From Eukaryota sp. TZLM1-RC (Eukaryota; Metamonada: BaSk clade): a DNA stretch of 64,000 nucleotides. Every line of letters starts with the position of its first letter. Within the stretch, counting starts at the first letter, position 1. The notes under the pieces are model-generated. The model was not told where the DNA came from and made no database searches. It was given only the letters and a program-made list of their open reading frames with translations. The stretch spans positions 1,178,001 through 1,242,000 of the forward strand of contig JAUPSS010000001.1 of NCBI GenBank assembly GCA_040285825.1. The letters are read 5' to 3'. Position numbers and translations under genes: made by a program. Below, piece by piece: positions 36,451 to 47,877 of the stretch.

Positions 36451-38625
36451 TTAAACGATAATTTGAAGAGAAGGACGATTAGATGCTATTTGTCGAAGTA
36501 TGGATTTGGTTGGATTGATAATGTCGTTCCACCGAAGATCCAATATAGTCAGAGTGGAATTCCTCTCCAGAGCACGGGCGAGAGCACTAGCGCCTTCAGA
36601 GGTAATGTTGTTGTTCCTAAGAATCAATATAGTCAGAGAGGAATTCCTCTCCAGAGCACGGGCGAGAGCACTAGCGCCTTCATCGGTAATGTTGTTGTTC
36701 CCAAGACCCAATGTAGTCAGAGTGGAATTGCTCTCCAGAGCACGGGCGAGAGCAATAGCGCCTTCAGAGGTAATATTGTTGGACCCAAGATTCAATGTAG
36801 TCAGAGTGGAATTTCTCTCCAGAGCACGGGCGAGAGCACTAGCGCCTTCAGAGGTAAAGTTGTTGAGCTGAAGATACAATTTAGTCAGAGAGGAATTGCT
36901 CTCCAGAGCACGGGTAAGAGCACTAGCGCCTTCAGAGGTAATGTTGTTGGACCGAAGAACCAATTCAGTCAGAGTGCAATTGCTCTCCAATGCACGGGCG
37001 AGAGCACTAGCGCCTTCATCGGTAATGTTGTTGGTCCGAAGATCCAATGTAGTCAGAGTGAAATTGCTCTCCAATGCACGGGCGAGAGCACTAGCGCCTT
37101 CAGAGGTAATGTTGTTGGACCGAAGATCCAATTCAGTGATGGAACCATCAACCAAACCCTCAACACCCTTCTTCACCTTATCCCCCAATCCATTCCAATT
37201 TACATTCGACTTGATGTCTTCCAAAATTTCTTCCTTAGAAGGAGGATGATGATCATCGATATTGTTCAAAGGTTGATTACAATGGCACTTTCTCAACAAC
37301 GCTTCAAGGTCAGCAATTCTGCTTCCTAAATCAGAATTAGTTCTACTGAGTAGAGTATTTTGATTTTCCAATTCATCAATGGTAGATCTAAGGTTGGCAA
37401 TTTCGGCATTTTTCTGCGCAATAGTGGCATTGGAGGCTTGCTCCACAGCATTCTTTTCCTTTTCCAACCTGGCAATTCCAGCATCACGTTCCTCCAAAAT
37501 TCTGATGAGTTGTTGATTTATGGATTCAAGGTCGGTTATTTGTTTCTGAAGGGATTCAATTGAAGAGTTGGCTGGCTGCAGTTGGTATCTATCCAATTCT
37601 TCAATGTTTAATCTTGCATTTCGCACACCTTGAAGAACACTTTCAATTTTGGGACGGTTCTCAGCCTTAGGACTAACCATGCTTGCAATTAATGGCCTCC
37701 ATAATGTCGGTAGCTTATCCAAATTAATCAGTGCAGCACCATGGGAAGAAATTCGACTAACCTGTAGTTGAGCAGGATTCGTAACTACTTTTGAAGGATC
37801 TGTATTGGCTAAAATTCCCCAAAAGAGCACACCCAAAGAAAAGATGTCTACTTCAAAAGAAGCTCTACGTAATTCACCAAATAGAACTTCAGGAGCCATG
37901 TAGGCGACAGTTCCTAACATCATTTGTGTGAGGGTGACGTCACATGCCCTGGAGTCATCGAAATCGCCCAGTTTTGCAGATACAATAGCCTTGCCACGGA
38001 GTTTGAGTAACACATTTCCGGCAGAAACATCACGGTGAACAAAACCAGCTAGGTGAAAGCACGAAACAGCCTGGGATACTTCTTCGATAACGAGAAAAGC
38101 TTCCATTGGATTGAGGACTCGCTTTTGGTTAAAAAGATCTTGGAGTGAACATGAAAGACATTCTTGAACAATACCAGGGGGATCAAGAGTAACACCCAAA
38201 ACACTCACTACTTGAGTTGGGGAATTGAGCGTTCGATAAACTTGATAAACACGAGATACAACTTCACGGACAACTTCAACATCGTCTGCAGAAAAGTATG
38301 GTTGCTTCCAGATTACTTCTCTTTGATTCAGCTCCGCGGCGTGGATCGTGGCCCGAGGTGTCCGCTTTAGGATAGATAACTGTGCTAGATCAGCCGACTG
38401 GATAACATATGGCTTCAGCACATCCTGCATTAGATCTTCCAATTGATAGTTTCGTGTAACATCATGCAGAGACACTGCAGTTCTGCAGGAAGGACAGGTT
38501 TGATTCAAACCCAACCACTCCTCAATGCACGAAAGGCAAAAGGAATGGCCACACGGAAGAGCACGGGGCTCAAGGAGCAACCCTCTGTGTACCATACACA
38601 AGAAACTATCAGGATGATCAACCAT
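36451..38625 (-). CDS. RING-kinase-coiled coil-LRR receptor-like protein
   Basis: 724 residues, intact, no intron. A RING-like domain at about 10-48 (C10, H13, C25, H27, C30, C33, C44, C47). A protein kinase domain at about 95-335: catalytic loop FVHRDVSAGNVLL (HRD at 197-199), DFD at 221-223 instead of DFG, activation-segment APE at 244-246; no glycine-rich loop is visible. A coiled coil at 355-445. Then eight 28-residue LRRs of the RanGAP/NLRC type (LRSNNITSEGASALARALES) from about 495 to the end. It may be a ubiquitin ligase whose kinase or pseudokinase part regulates it, with the LRRs binding a ligand. Its repeats are so uniform that the opposite strand is open too. Confidence 0.88.
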   Translation of the reverse strand: MVDHPDSFLCMVHRGLLLEPRALPCGHSFCLSCIEEWLGLNQTCPSCRTAVSLHDVTRNYQLEDLMQDVLKPYVIQSADLAQLSILKRTPRATIHAAELNQREVIWKQPYFSADDVEVVREVVSRVYQVYRTLNSPTQVVSVLGVTLDPPGIVQECLSCSLQDLFNQKRVLNPMEAFLVIEEVSQAVSCFHLAGFVHRDVSAGNVLLKLRGKAIVSAKLGDFDDSRACDVTLTQMMLGTVAYMAPEVLFGELRRASFEVDIFSLGVLFWGILANTDPSKVVTNPAQLQVSRISSHGAALINLDKLPTLWRPLIASMVSPKAENRPKIESVLQGVRNARLNIEELDRYQLQPANSSIESLQKQITDLESINQQLIRILEERDAGIARLEKEKNAVEQASNATIAQKNAEIANLRSTIDELENQNTLLSRTNSDLGSRIADLEALLRKCHCNQPLNNIDDHHPPSKEEILEDIKSNVNWNGLGDKVKKGVEGLVDGSITELDLRSNNITSEGASALARALESNFTLTTLDLRTNNITDEGASALARALESNCTLTELVLRSNNITSEGASALTRALESNSSLTKLYLQLNNFTSEGASALARALERNSTLTTLNLGSNNITSEGAIALARALESNSTLTTLGLGNNNITDEGASALARALERNSSLTILILRNNNITSEGASALARALERNSTLTILDLRWNDIINPTKSILRQIASNRPSLQIIV

Positions 38626-38730
38626 GGCAGCGAGGAAAATGAAACAATTTGTTGGCTCTTCGCTTGTGATTGAAACCGAGATTCAAAACCACATCAAAAT
38701 CTTATTTTCCTTACAGATTTTTTTTTCTCG

Positions 38731-39260
38731 TAAATTTTTTTATTAAATTAGCTAAATACTACGACAATTCAGAAATTCCTCATCCAACTACTCCACCACT
38801 AGTAGTCAATACTCCAAAAAGACACTGAACAACCAGCACACAACCAAAAAGTACATGATTGACATTACTAAGCGGCCGTCTGAGATGCTCCAAGAGCGTT
38901 TTAAAGGCGACAGCAAGCTTTTCATCACACATACGATAGTTAGAACCAGCAACAACATCCAATAAGAAGAGTGAGAATTTGATCTCAAGAACAACTAACC
39001 AACCCTTCAGTAAACAGATCACAAACTTTCTACTTCCATTACTAAGCGGCCGTCTAAGAAGCTCCAAGAGCGATTTAATGGCGACAGCAAGCTTTTCATG
39101 AGAAGAGAAATGCAAACATCTGCTGATGGTCAAGTCAAATTGTACAAAAAACAAAATGCTTGTGAGAAGGGAACTAATTTGTCTCCAAATTGATGTTTCG
39201 AAGGATGATGTTATCAGTGGAAGAACATTCAGTAGAGTCAACAAAGAAGGGGGAGACAAC
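38731..39260 (-). mobile_element. Second copy of the 536-bp retroposon-like element
   Basis: Inverted relative to 7579-8114, it starts (39260) and ends (AATAAAAAAA at 38745-38736) at the same points. It keeps one frame open throughout on the minus strand, including both units EKLAVAxKxLLExLRRPLSN separated by about 60 residues. It is upstream of the RING-kinase gene. The preserved frame suggests it is nearer the source sequence than the copy in the viral gene. Confidence 0.65.
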
Positions 39261-39469
39261 GCAGAGCAATATGGAATAATTGTTGAGAAAACAATAGGAG
39301 GGCCTGGACCGTGATAAGGGAGGTTTTCAACAATCATGATGGAGAGGAAGGAAGTTCGACGCGGAAGGCGGGGGGGGGGGAAGACAAAGTTGTTAAAGTT
39401 CCTTACAGATGGTGTCACTTTTTCCTGCTGTCACTGAAAGCACTTGTGCATAAATATGTTGGAATTAAT
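39261..39469. other. Spacer with an 11-G run
   Basis: Contains a run of eleven G at 39370-39380. The open minus-strand frame of the neighbouring element continues across it, but has no recognisable content here. Confidence 0.4.
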
Positions 39470-39496
39470 AAACATGGAATTGTTCAAAAGCAAGTT

Positions 39497-39684
39497 TTAT
39501 TTGCAAAAATGAATTTCATTGATCACCATTCCAATTCGTCCGCTTTCATCCTCAGAACACTGTGTGTCATCAGTTTCCCACATATATCGGAACATGGTGT
39601 TAACTTTTTTAAAAATCGTTCCAAATAGAAAACAAGGAATATCATCAAATACATCGATAGATTTATTGATTTCTATCAACTGGA
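39497..39684 (-). CDS. Possible terminal exon of an unknown host gene (copy 2)
   Basis: Same as 30021-30208: splice-acceptor-like sequence, open frame, stop, AATAAA. Confidence 0.4.
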
Positions 39685-39832
39685 CTAGAGCAAGAAAGGC
39701 AAATGGTTAAGAATGATCCAGATCTTTGTTTGTTTCTGAATTGGAAAACATGAAAGAAGGACCAGTCAGCAAACTTGGGCAGTATAATGACAAACAGAAA
39801 GAACAAGATTTGAAACACCCATAATTTATAGA

Positions 39833-40221
39833 TTCTGTTTTAGATTCTAAATTATTAATACTAACATTGAGCACCTTCAGAGCTTCGTTAATCCCCATGA
39901 TGGCTCTTATCAGGGTAGGTGACGCTGGTAGGATTAGATTAATGGCCATTTGATCTTGACCAAGAGAGACTGTCACGTGACCAGTGACGTCGGCTTGTTT
40001 CTCCATAGCAAGAGCGTGTTCAAGTTGAAGATGATATTGTTTCACGAGTTGCTTGGCCTTCTCGCTGCCTTTATGTTCTATGAGTTCAGCAAGACAAGAA
40101 GAATGTTTGACGGCCTAAGAGAGACGTGATAGAGCATGATGCATCACCTTGGTTGATTTTTGGCTAGCAGCTTCTTGCTTGAGATACATTGCGTGTGGCC
40201 AGGCACGTTCTGCTTCTAAAA
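39833..40221 (-). pseudogene. SRP68 internal fragment, copy 2
   Basis: Carries the same AAG to TAG nonsense change as copy 1, but keeps the 15 bases missing there. Confidence 0.85.
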
Positions 40222-40601
40222 TTAGTTATCCATGCATTAGTTATGAATTAATTTAATTAAGTGTGCATGTTCAATAAATATAATTTATTAAAATGATGTT
40301 GATTTATTGAATTCTACAAGTAATAATTATTTGAGAGACCTTGAAAATGCTTTTGATTTTTTGCCTCCTGAATTCTGGGTAAATGCTTTTCCGATAATGT
40401 GCAGGAAAAACCACCTAGAACACTAGTTAATGTGAGGTATTGTGGAAGAAAATTACAGCGCAAATTAACACTAATTTGTGAAGGCTTGGATTTCAATGTT
40501 CGTCTTTGCTCGGCCAAAAAAAGATAATCCCGCTTTCGCAAATTTTTTATTAGATGCTCAAAATAGTTCCTCAGATCAGATAGAAGAAAGTGATGCGTGA
40601 T
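40222..40601 (+). mobile_element. LINE-B tail and RT-downstream LINE fragment (copy 2)
   Basis: Copy of 30731-31110. Confidence 0.65.
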
Positions 40602-40664
40602 AATTTAACCAACTTTCACCTGTTTCAGTTGGACCGGGAATAGTTTCTGCTTCGAAAATAGAAC

Positions 40665-41350
40665 CTAAAAAACTTGGCAAAGAAGAACAGACAGATCTTC
40701 AATTGGGGATGGAAATCTGGAAGAAATATCAAGAAAACCGCGAAACCAATGAAGCAAACTCTGTGAAGAAATAGACCAAGACGTCTGTACTACATCTGAA
40801 TCATTTCTTGGAAAAGCAGCATAAGCCGTAACACAACCATTGCCCATCTCATTCCTACAAATCTCCAACAGTGTTCGAGTCTTATCTAGAATGAGTATAG
40901 ATTAAAAACCTACCAACACCAGTGAAACCAATAAAGGGTACCACGTTTGAATGATACATGCTAAGCAGATCTTGGTTTCCTTGTAGTTCATGAATACAAT
41001 TGAGCAAGGAATGGTATGGAGACTTATCTTTGATGTATGGATAGTTGTAAAATGAATCGTTGGATATGGTGGCTGATGTTGATATTGGATCTGGTCTCTG
41101 TAGCATTATTTTACATCTAACGTCTGAACCACAGAGCAGAAGTAATTCAGAGTCATTTACAATTTCACCTCTTGGAGTTTCAGTTTACGAAAAGTACCGA
41201 GATACAATGTTTAATAGCTGTCTAAAAGATGAAGCAGTGGATGTGCCTGATGTTAGTGCAATCGCAAATCCAAAGTTTCTTAATGAGTTGATAGAGAAGC
41301 TCAAGTTGTTCAGGGGTAATATTTACGAGTTCAACAGGAGTGTCGGGCAT
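40665..41350 (-). pseudogene. Possible P-loop NTPase of crinkler/RHS style, copy 2
   Basis: Same frame break and same short intron-like stretch as copy 1. One silent-looking difference near 41185. Confidence 0.4.
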
Positions 41351-41609
41351 TTCACAATTAGATAACGAAGTAGAAAACGAGAAAAAAGTGAAATGATTCA
41401 CAAACCTGATACTGAAAAGATATCTACTTGGCGTTTATTACAACAAAACAAGATCCCGTATCTGGCAAATGAAACAACCTTTTTGACAATGACAACCTTG
41501 AAGACAAACACAATATCCTAAACGTAGTCATGAGTGCAAATTTATCAATCGAAGGATTGGCATTTTGATTTGGACAACATTCCAAAATCTCATACAAACA
41601 TGTTATCAA

Positions 41610-42340
41610 TTATAAAAGTTGACAAAATTACGTGAATTTTTTTAAGCCACAATTTCATTCCTTGCGTTCTGTTGCACGCTCTATCAACAACTCCGTTTCT
41701 CCAAAACTGTTCTCACCTTCTCAAATTGGAACGACCGCAAAGACAGCTGCCAATGACAATTATGGTTTGAATGACAGAAAAATGTTTAAAACACCTGCTT
41801 CTAACTCGCCAGTTAATGAATTAGAAATGATTGAAAAATGAAAACCAAAACCATTGGAAACTGGAAAAGTTCATTCACATAGATGTGGTAAATGTCCTCA
41901 ACCGGGACATAACGTTAAAACATGTCCCTTAATTAAACAAGAACAATCAAAAGCTCGTGCTCCATCTGCCGATTTGGATCTCCGTTGCCCATAAATGATA
42001 ACAAGATCAAGAACTTCCAGGAAAATTTCCTTCAACTTCATCCATCGATTCTCCGAATAATAGGTGTATTATTTTACGGCTATGGAAATTTTTCTTGCTG
42101 AAAGATAAAACATTAATGTCATCAGAAGCAAAATTGCGTCCTTCTATTATGAAAAAAGAAAAAATTGTTTGCAAGTTATCTTTAAAAGAATGCCATGGTT
42201 CCGCTAAGCAATGCCTGTTTTCAACTGAACTTGTTGAATGTGATGAAAATACTGCTCAACTTAATAAGCTCCATTCTTTTGAAGTTGTTAAATACCCTGA
42301 ACCTAATGGAAGCAGAATCCCCTACCTAATTTTTTTTACC
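41610..42340 (+). mobile_element. LINE 5' region with CCHC knuckle (copy 2)
   Basis: Copy of 32119-32850. Confidence 0.7.
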
Positions 42341-42344
42341 AAAA

Positions 42345-45300
42345 TTTTAATTTTATTTAAAACCTATAAATCAACATCTAAAAAATCCATCTCTCCCAAA
42401 AAAAAACACTAGATGCAACTCTCCCATAGTGAGATCCATGAGAGAGCAAAGTGTCAGAAACCATCTTCAACATCCCCTTAAAAATTGAAAACACAATTCT
42501 GTTGTGCCGAAACAATCTGTTGAAATTTCTGCCAGTTCTTCTCTTTACAATCATTTCAAAATCATCCAAAAAACGTAAAGCAGTTGGTGCCAGTGAACCA
42601 AAAAGGGAAAATGCAAATGGATACAAATTGTATTTTGCATGCTGTAGACTGGCCAATTTGGACAAAGGTTCATTGTATTTTTTGAGTTTGAAATTTTCAG
42701 CATTTGAAATTGAATTATGAATTTCAGAATTTACTAGCCTTTCATTTGAGGCATTACAAAAATCAACAGACATTACATCTTATAAAATGAAACTTCCATT
42801 TAAACCAGGTAATATGACATCAGCTCTATTATTCTTATGAAAATCATCTTCAGCATCAAACAGACTTGACAACAGAGGTTCCAAGAAAGATTCAATTCTA
42901 TGAAATTTACACATACAATATAACTGGTCTCTTGCAGCATCATGAACCTTGTTTCTGAAAGTAATAAAATGTTTACAATTTAACAAATGAGTAGTTGTAA
43001 TTTCTCGAGAACATTTACAAATAAAATTATGAGATAAATTATCAGGCCAGATAAAGGAACGAAATCTCATATTCAGAGTTCAAGCAGACTCGGTTAAGAG
43101 AGTACCATAAACTTGGGGAATTGTTGTTACTTAGGCAGAAGAAGTACTGTCACACATATCTTGTAAAAGATTTGCAAAAGCGGGATTCTTATTTGGCCAA
43201 GCCAGGTCTAACATCAAATTTCAAGCATTCAAAAATCTTTGACAATTTTTGTTGAAGCTTTTTACAGCAAAACTGTAAATTAAATAGAGATCGGTTTGGA
43301 ATTTCTTGAATTGATTGAGGAAAACATTTGGTCCAAATTTGTGGCGGCAATTTTCCAAGTTCACAAGATAACTCATACAAATAGGGACTACAATTGGGGA
43401 CTAACAGATGAGAATCATCAGGAAATCTACGAGAAAATTCATAAATAAAATTTTTGCCACCGCCCAAGAATGCTGATTGACACAAAATTGAAGATTTAGT
43501 AAATCCAATACCCCCCAAATTTGCTGAAGAAAATAAGTAACTTTTCAACATTCCTGGTTCTACATCCAATAAATCAGCAAAAAATTCTGTTCTCAATGAA
43601 TTGAATGAACGACAAAAATCTAATGCTATGGAAGGAGCACAAGATCTCAAAATGTGGATTATTCTCCCAGTGTAGCAAAGTTTAAGCATGAAAAATTTAA
43701 TTTGCTTTTCTATATCTAAAGAAGAAATTGAATCAAGTTCAATTTTCATTTTTTCCAAAATAACTTGCAATTCATTCTGAATTTGAGGCACGTTTCCTAA
43801 CCAACAACCAAGGAACTTAAAAGCATCACTACTATAATTAGTAAAAGGGATAATAAAAATCGTTTATCACGAGATCTTGAGCAGAAAAGCCAATCAGAAG
43901 GCATTTGCTCGCATTAAGATGAAGCCCAATATTTTCATATGAATCGGCAATTTCTTGAGCAACCAATTCTAGTAAATCAAATGAACCAATCAAGGATATA
44001 TCATCCATATAAGCAACTATTTTTAAAGATGGGTATTTTTGCTTAATGATATTTAAAGTTTTGTGAATAGCTAAACAAAACAATAATGGGCCTAAAGGAT
44101 CTCCCTGCTTCACTCCAGAAGATGATTCAAGAGCAAATGAATTAAAAACTAAATCTGATTCTTTCCCATAAAAATGGTAGAAAAAACTCGATAGCTCAGG
44201 AAAATCAGTTTCAATAACTTCAAAAATTGCTTCTCGTTTTACAGAATTAAAAGCATTGTTGAAGTCGAGATTAAAAATAAAATTATTTTCCTCTGCATTA
44301 AAAAAGGTATAAGAGGCAATAGCAGCAACAGAAGCACCATCAATTGTTTTGATTCCAAATTGATGAGGATTCAAAAATGTAGAAGCTTTGTCTTTGACAC
44401 GATCGAAGACAATTGATGCCAGCAAACGAGAAAGAGATTCACCAACAGCAATTGGGCGTATTCCATCAGGTTTGATTCCGTTTCCAGGCTTTACCAAAGC
44501 AATCAGACGTGCTGCGAGTAATTCAAATGGAGGATTAATTTTCAAAACAATTAATTGTTGAAAATAATGGGCTAGATCATCAGCAATTTCGGGAACACTG
44601 GAACACGCTATTTTTAAGAGATCAAAAGAAATTCCAGATGGGCCTGCAGCTTTCCCCTTTGGTAATTTTTGAATAGCTTTAAGAACTTCAATTGCAGTAA
44701 TAGGATTTTCAATCCAAAAAGGACACACATCAGGCTTGCTGCACTTGAAATTTTCTTGAGGATGCAACTTTTGAAGTTTTTCAAGGGTATCAGAGTTTAC
44801 ATCAGCCAAAGAAGAGGAAAACAAGGACTACTTTGCGGCACCATAACGACCACGTAAGCACAATTTTCGGCAAATTTTTGATTTTAAAATTTTTCTATTT
44901 CCAAATTTCTTCTTAATACAATTTTAATTTTTTCTAGCAAAATATTTCCAGAAGGATGAAATATTCCACTTATTATTTTTCAATTCAGAAGTAAGATTTT
45001 TCATTTCCATTGAGAAGGGGATTGTGCTGGCGGGACTTATTTCTACTGGGATCCGGATCGGGGGTCTTACGGTATCAACGGCGTTACAATTCGTACAAAA
45101 CAGAAGTTTTCGACCATTTCTTGAATCTGCAACATCTTTTTTGCAAAATGGACAACAAAAATTACTGTTTTCAGAAGGGGAAGAAGAGGGAACACTAGAA
45201 GCATTTAACTGTTGATCGTCAGAAACATTATTTTCAGCACTTTTCACAACGGCAACAGCTGGAACAGAACATTCGAAAATTTGTTGAGCAGATTTTAATT

Positions 45301-45790
45301 CAAATTCTCTTTTTGGTTTTTCAGGGCACGTTCTCGAATTGTGACCACTGATACCACAAATCGAACATTTTTTAGAACCTTTTAATGGCAGTGGTTTTAT
45401 TTTTTCAGTACTTTCTATTTTGTCAATTTGTGAGTTAAAAGTAGAAATAGACTTTTGACTTTTTGCAGTTTCAGCTGGAGAAAACAAATTTCGAGAAACG
45501 GAGTTGTTAATAGAACGCGCAACGGAACGTAAGGAACGTAATTTTGGTTTTTGTGTGTTTTTTCTGGTACAATGATCAGTTTTTGAATGAAAATTTTTTT
45601 GAGATGAATTTCGAGCATAGCTTGCATTGTGGGGAGAGTGGTTAAGTGAAAGAGATGAGCTTGTTCTGACTGGTAGAATCTTCGCTTGGGCGTTCCAATC
45701 AGTATCAGAGTCACTATCAGCCAAAGGCATCGTTTTGACAGAGAAACTTTACGACTTTGACGCCTTGACAGAAAGTGAAATATGAAAGGG
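42345..45790 (-). mobile_element. LINE-A, most complete copy
   Basis: About 3.45 kb. From right to left: short 5' leader, ATG at 45728-45730, N-terminal region, CCHC knuckle, C-x2-C zinc ribbon, RT, thumb, C-C-H-C finger, endonuclease-like region (RADVILPGLNGSFILLDV), 3' end with stop and T/A-rich tail at about 42345. It sits in inverted orientation within other LINE sequence. LINE-B tail sequence follows its 5' end, so it may have landed in a LINE-B-like copy. Confidence 0.88.
43838..45730 (-). pseudogene. LINE-A single ORF: zinc knuckle to reverse transcriptase
   Basis: Reads in one frame from the ATG at 45730 to about 43838 apart from two in-frame stops: TAA at 44924-44926 and a TAG about 100 bases later (probably CAG before, giving AAKQSLF as in relatives). 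Knuckle CSICGISGHNSRTC; ribbon CCPFCKKD and CTNC; RT motifs LPKGKAAGPSGISFDLLK, LIALVKPGNGIKPDGIRPIA, FNLDFNNAFNSV, SGVKQGDPLGPLLFCLAIH and VAYMDDISLIG. No AP endonuclease domain precedes the RT. Frameshifts near 43838 and 43190 break the rest, so the element is dead. Confidence 0.85.
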
Positions 45791-45832
45791 TTGACTAAGG
45801 GAGGGAGAAAAAAAAAGATCCAATGAATAACA

Positions 45833-45950
45833 GAAGCTTTAGCTAGACAGCAAGCAGATCAAGATTTTGTAGATCAAATCGTGGTATAATGGTATTCGTC
45901 CCGTTAGTTATGAATTAATTTAATTGAGTGTACATGTTCAATAAATATTT
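45833..45950 (+). mobile_element. LINE-B 3' tail
   Basis: EALARQQADQDFVDQIVV then stop, and the LINE-B 3' end ATTAGTTATGAATTAATTTA, as at 25.1 kb. Confidence 0.75.
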
Positions 45951-46929
45951 ATTTTACTCATCAATTGCGCAAGCTGCTCATGTGGTTTTGGAAATTGATT
46001 TCTTTCTTCAAGGCCACTCTTGATTGTAAAAAAGAGAGAAGAGTGCATAATTTTGTGCTGGCGAGGTCTATTACAGATATGAATGACCCATTGTATCAAT
46101 ATTGAATTAAATTGAACTACAAAAACATTCTATAAAATACAATCGATGAAATTGACTGCTCCACGAATGCTTCAGAAACATCCTGAATTGGTTGTTTTCT
46201 CGCCATCTCATTCTCATTTTCGATGTCAAAACCGAGACAATGTATCAATGATGGTGAAATGAATTCGTCAAAACTATAAAACGATATCAGATTGAAATCA
46301 CTATTAACATTTTCAAAGGTCTACGTTGACAACAAGGAATCCAGCCCCATTACTGTAATGAACCATAATTGTGACATTATTGGTATAGGGTTATTGTTAG
46401 TAAGACAAAAATTTAAGTCAAATCAGCGTTAATAAGCAGAAATCAGAATGTTACACTGATGACATATGTCTACTTTTGGCGAAATTGAGTAGAAACAAAT
46501 AAAAGCAGAAAACACAATGGAATCGAAAATCTCCGCATTGTGATGTCTAGAGACCAAATTGGTTATGTAGGGGTAACATTCGCCAGAAATGAGCACTGAT
46601 CGATCCACCAACATAATTCAATAGCTGTTGAAAGTGAGAAGCATAGAAAAACAAAAGCATATCACAGCAGGTTTATTCTAAGACAACACATCATATGATA
46701 CAGTATCAGTATTATTGGAAATAGCCATGTGCATTGGAAAGCAAAATACCTAAATGGATCAAAAACATAGATGGACTTTGGTAAGTCCAACTTTATAAGT
46801 GCCTGCAACATTCAGTTGAGATGTTAAGAAAATGATGATTTATTTTCTATTCATTTTACAAAAGCCTAAAGCCATCAGTTATTCTGTTCTACCATAAAAA
46901 CACAATGATTTATGTACAAAACTCGAAAT
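45951..46929. other. Intergenic, no gene seen
   Basis: Nearly 1 kb of AT-rich sequence with only short open stretches. It holds the 3' flank of the 46930-47814 gene, whose AATAAA lies just below 46925. Confidence 0.4.
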
Positions 46930-47814
46930 TTATTTACAAAACGCATAAACTGTATTAAACGATCTATCCTCAGCAAAGGCAATTGATCTCTTTACCAATT
47001 GTGTAATAATCTGGGCTCTTACATCTTCTCCCTTGTATTCAAAAGGAAGAAGTGAACCCTTTTGCATATTTTGAAAACCCTCTTTAATCTTCTTTGGGTC
47101 TCTTATCAACCTAATTGGTTGACACATCTTGTGCAGTTTTGACAAGACTTGCTGAATAATGACTCTTGCATACAAATGGGCAAAAGGAATAGAATCCTCT
47201 GGCTGGGGTTGGGTTTGGTTTTTCAATGCAGTCATATTTTGTTTAAGGGATATCAATTCCTGGATAGTCATTTCATCTGAAAGCTTGCTTCCCCATTGTT
47301 CAGACAATTCCACTGCTTTCTCCTCGAGGCGCCGCTCTAGGGGATCAAAAGGTTCTATTAAGTCATCTTCGGGGTCACTGTCTGAATCTGAGGAATCTGG
47401 TAATATCTGAGTATCGGGTGGAGCAACGGACGGTGGTGTAACCCTCAGATTTGAAAGCCCAAAAGATGGAAATACGTTGGATGGAGCAGCACGGTTGGGG
47501 TTTTCATTAACAGGGGTATTGTGATCGGAAAGAACCTCTGCTTTGGGTTGCTGGGATGAATGACCAAAAGATGGAAATGTGTTCTTGTTTGGTTGTATTG
47601 GTACTTGTGGGTTAGCCTGGTCATCACTGTAAGACAGCTCATCTGAGCTAGAAGAACTATCATCAACTACTATCTGATAACGTTGTGACGGGTTTCCTTG
47701 AGAATTAACCTCATCATGTACTATGACTTTTTGTGATGTCTCAGGACGATAGTCCTGATGTTCCAGGCTAGAATCACCATCATCAATGACTTTTTTGTTA
47801 GGGTTGTGAAACAT
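46930..47814 (-). CDS. Unknown host protein, disordered acidic N-terminus and helical C-terminus
   Basis: 294 residues, intact. Residues 1-160 are low-complexity and acidic (DDSSSSSDELSYSDD, DSSDSDSDPEDD), with two FPSFG repeats around 85 and 120 (NTFPSFGHSS, NVFPSFGLSN). Residues 165-290 are helical (ERRLEEKAVELSEQW ... HLYARVIIQQVLSKLHKMC ... AQIITQLVKRSIAF). Codon composition is less AT-rich than the viral island and a near AATAAA follows the stop, so I take it for a host gene. No family recognised; a nuclear adaptor is possible. Confidence 0.65.
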   Translation of the reverse strand: MFHNPNKKVIDDGDSSLEHQDYRPETSQKVIVHDEVNSQGNPSQRYQIVVDDSSSSSDELSYSDDQANPQVPIQPNKNTFPSFGHSSQQPKAEVLSDHNTPVNENPNRAAPSNVFPSFGLSNLRVTPPSVAPPDTQILPDSSDSDSDPEDDLIEPFDPLERRLEEKAVELSEQWGSKLSDEMTIQELISLKQNMTALKNQTQPQPEDSIPFAHLYARVIIQQVLSKLHKMCQPIRLIRDPKKIKEGFQNMQKGSLLPFEYKGEDVRAQIITQLVKRSIAFAEDRSFNTVYAFCK

Positions 47815-47877
47815 CGAGGAACAAAATATCGAAATTTCAATTCTGTGATTTTCATTTCAAATGAACATTTGTTTTTC

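Larger units (their letters stand above)
39470..42425. repeat. Segmental direct duplication, copy 2
   Basis: Nearly identical partner of 29994-32950. This copy lacks the 15-bp deletion and leads into the full LINE-A, so it is closer to the original arrangement. Confidence 0.9.

Noticed and set aside
36388-37329. A 313-codon plus-strand open frame with repeats (SQSGIALQSTGESTSAF)
   Set aside because: It lies opposite the uniform LRRs of the RING-kinase gene; the repeat period and codon bias of the true gene keep this strand open.
38780-39418. A 212-codon minus-strand host gene
   Set aside because: Most of it is the second copy of the 536-bp element; the 5' part across the G run has no gene-like content. 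Kept as a mobile element.
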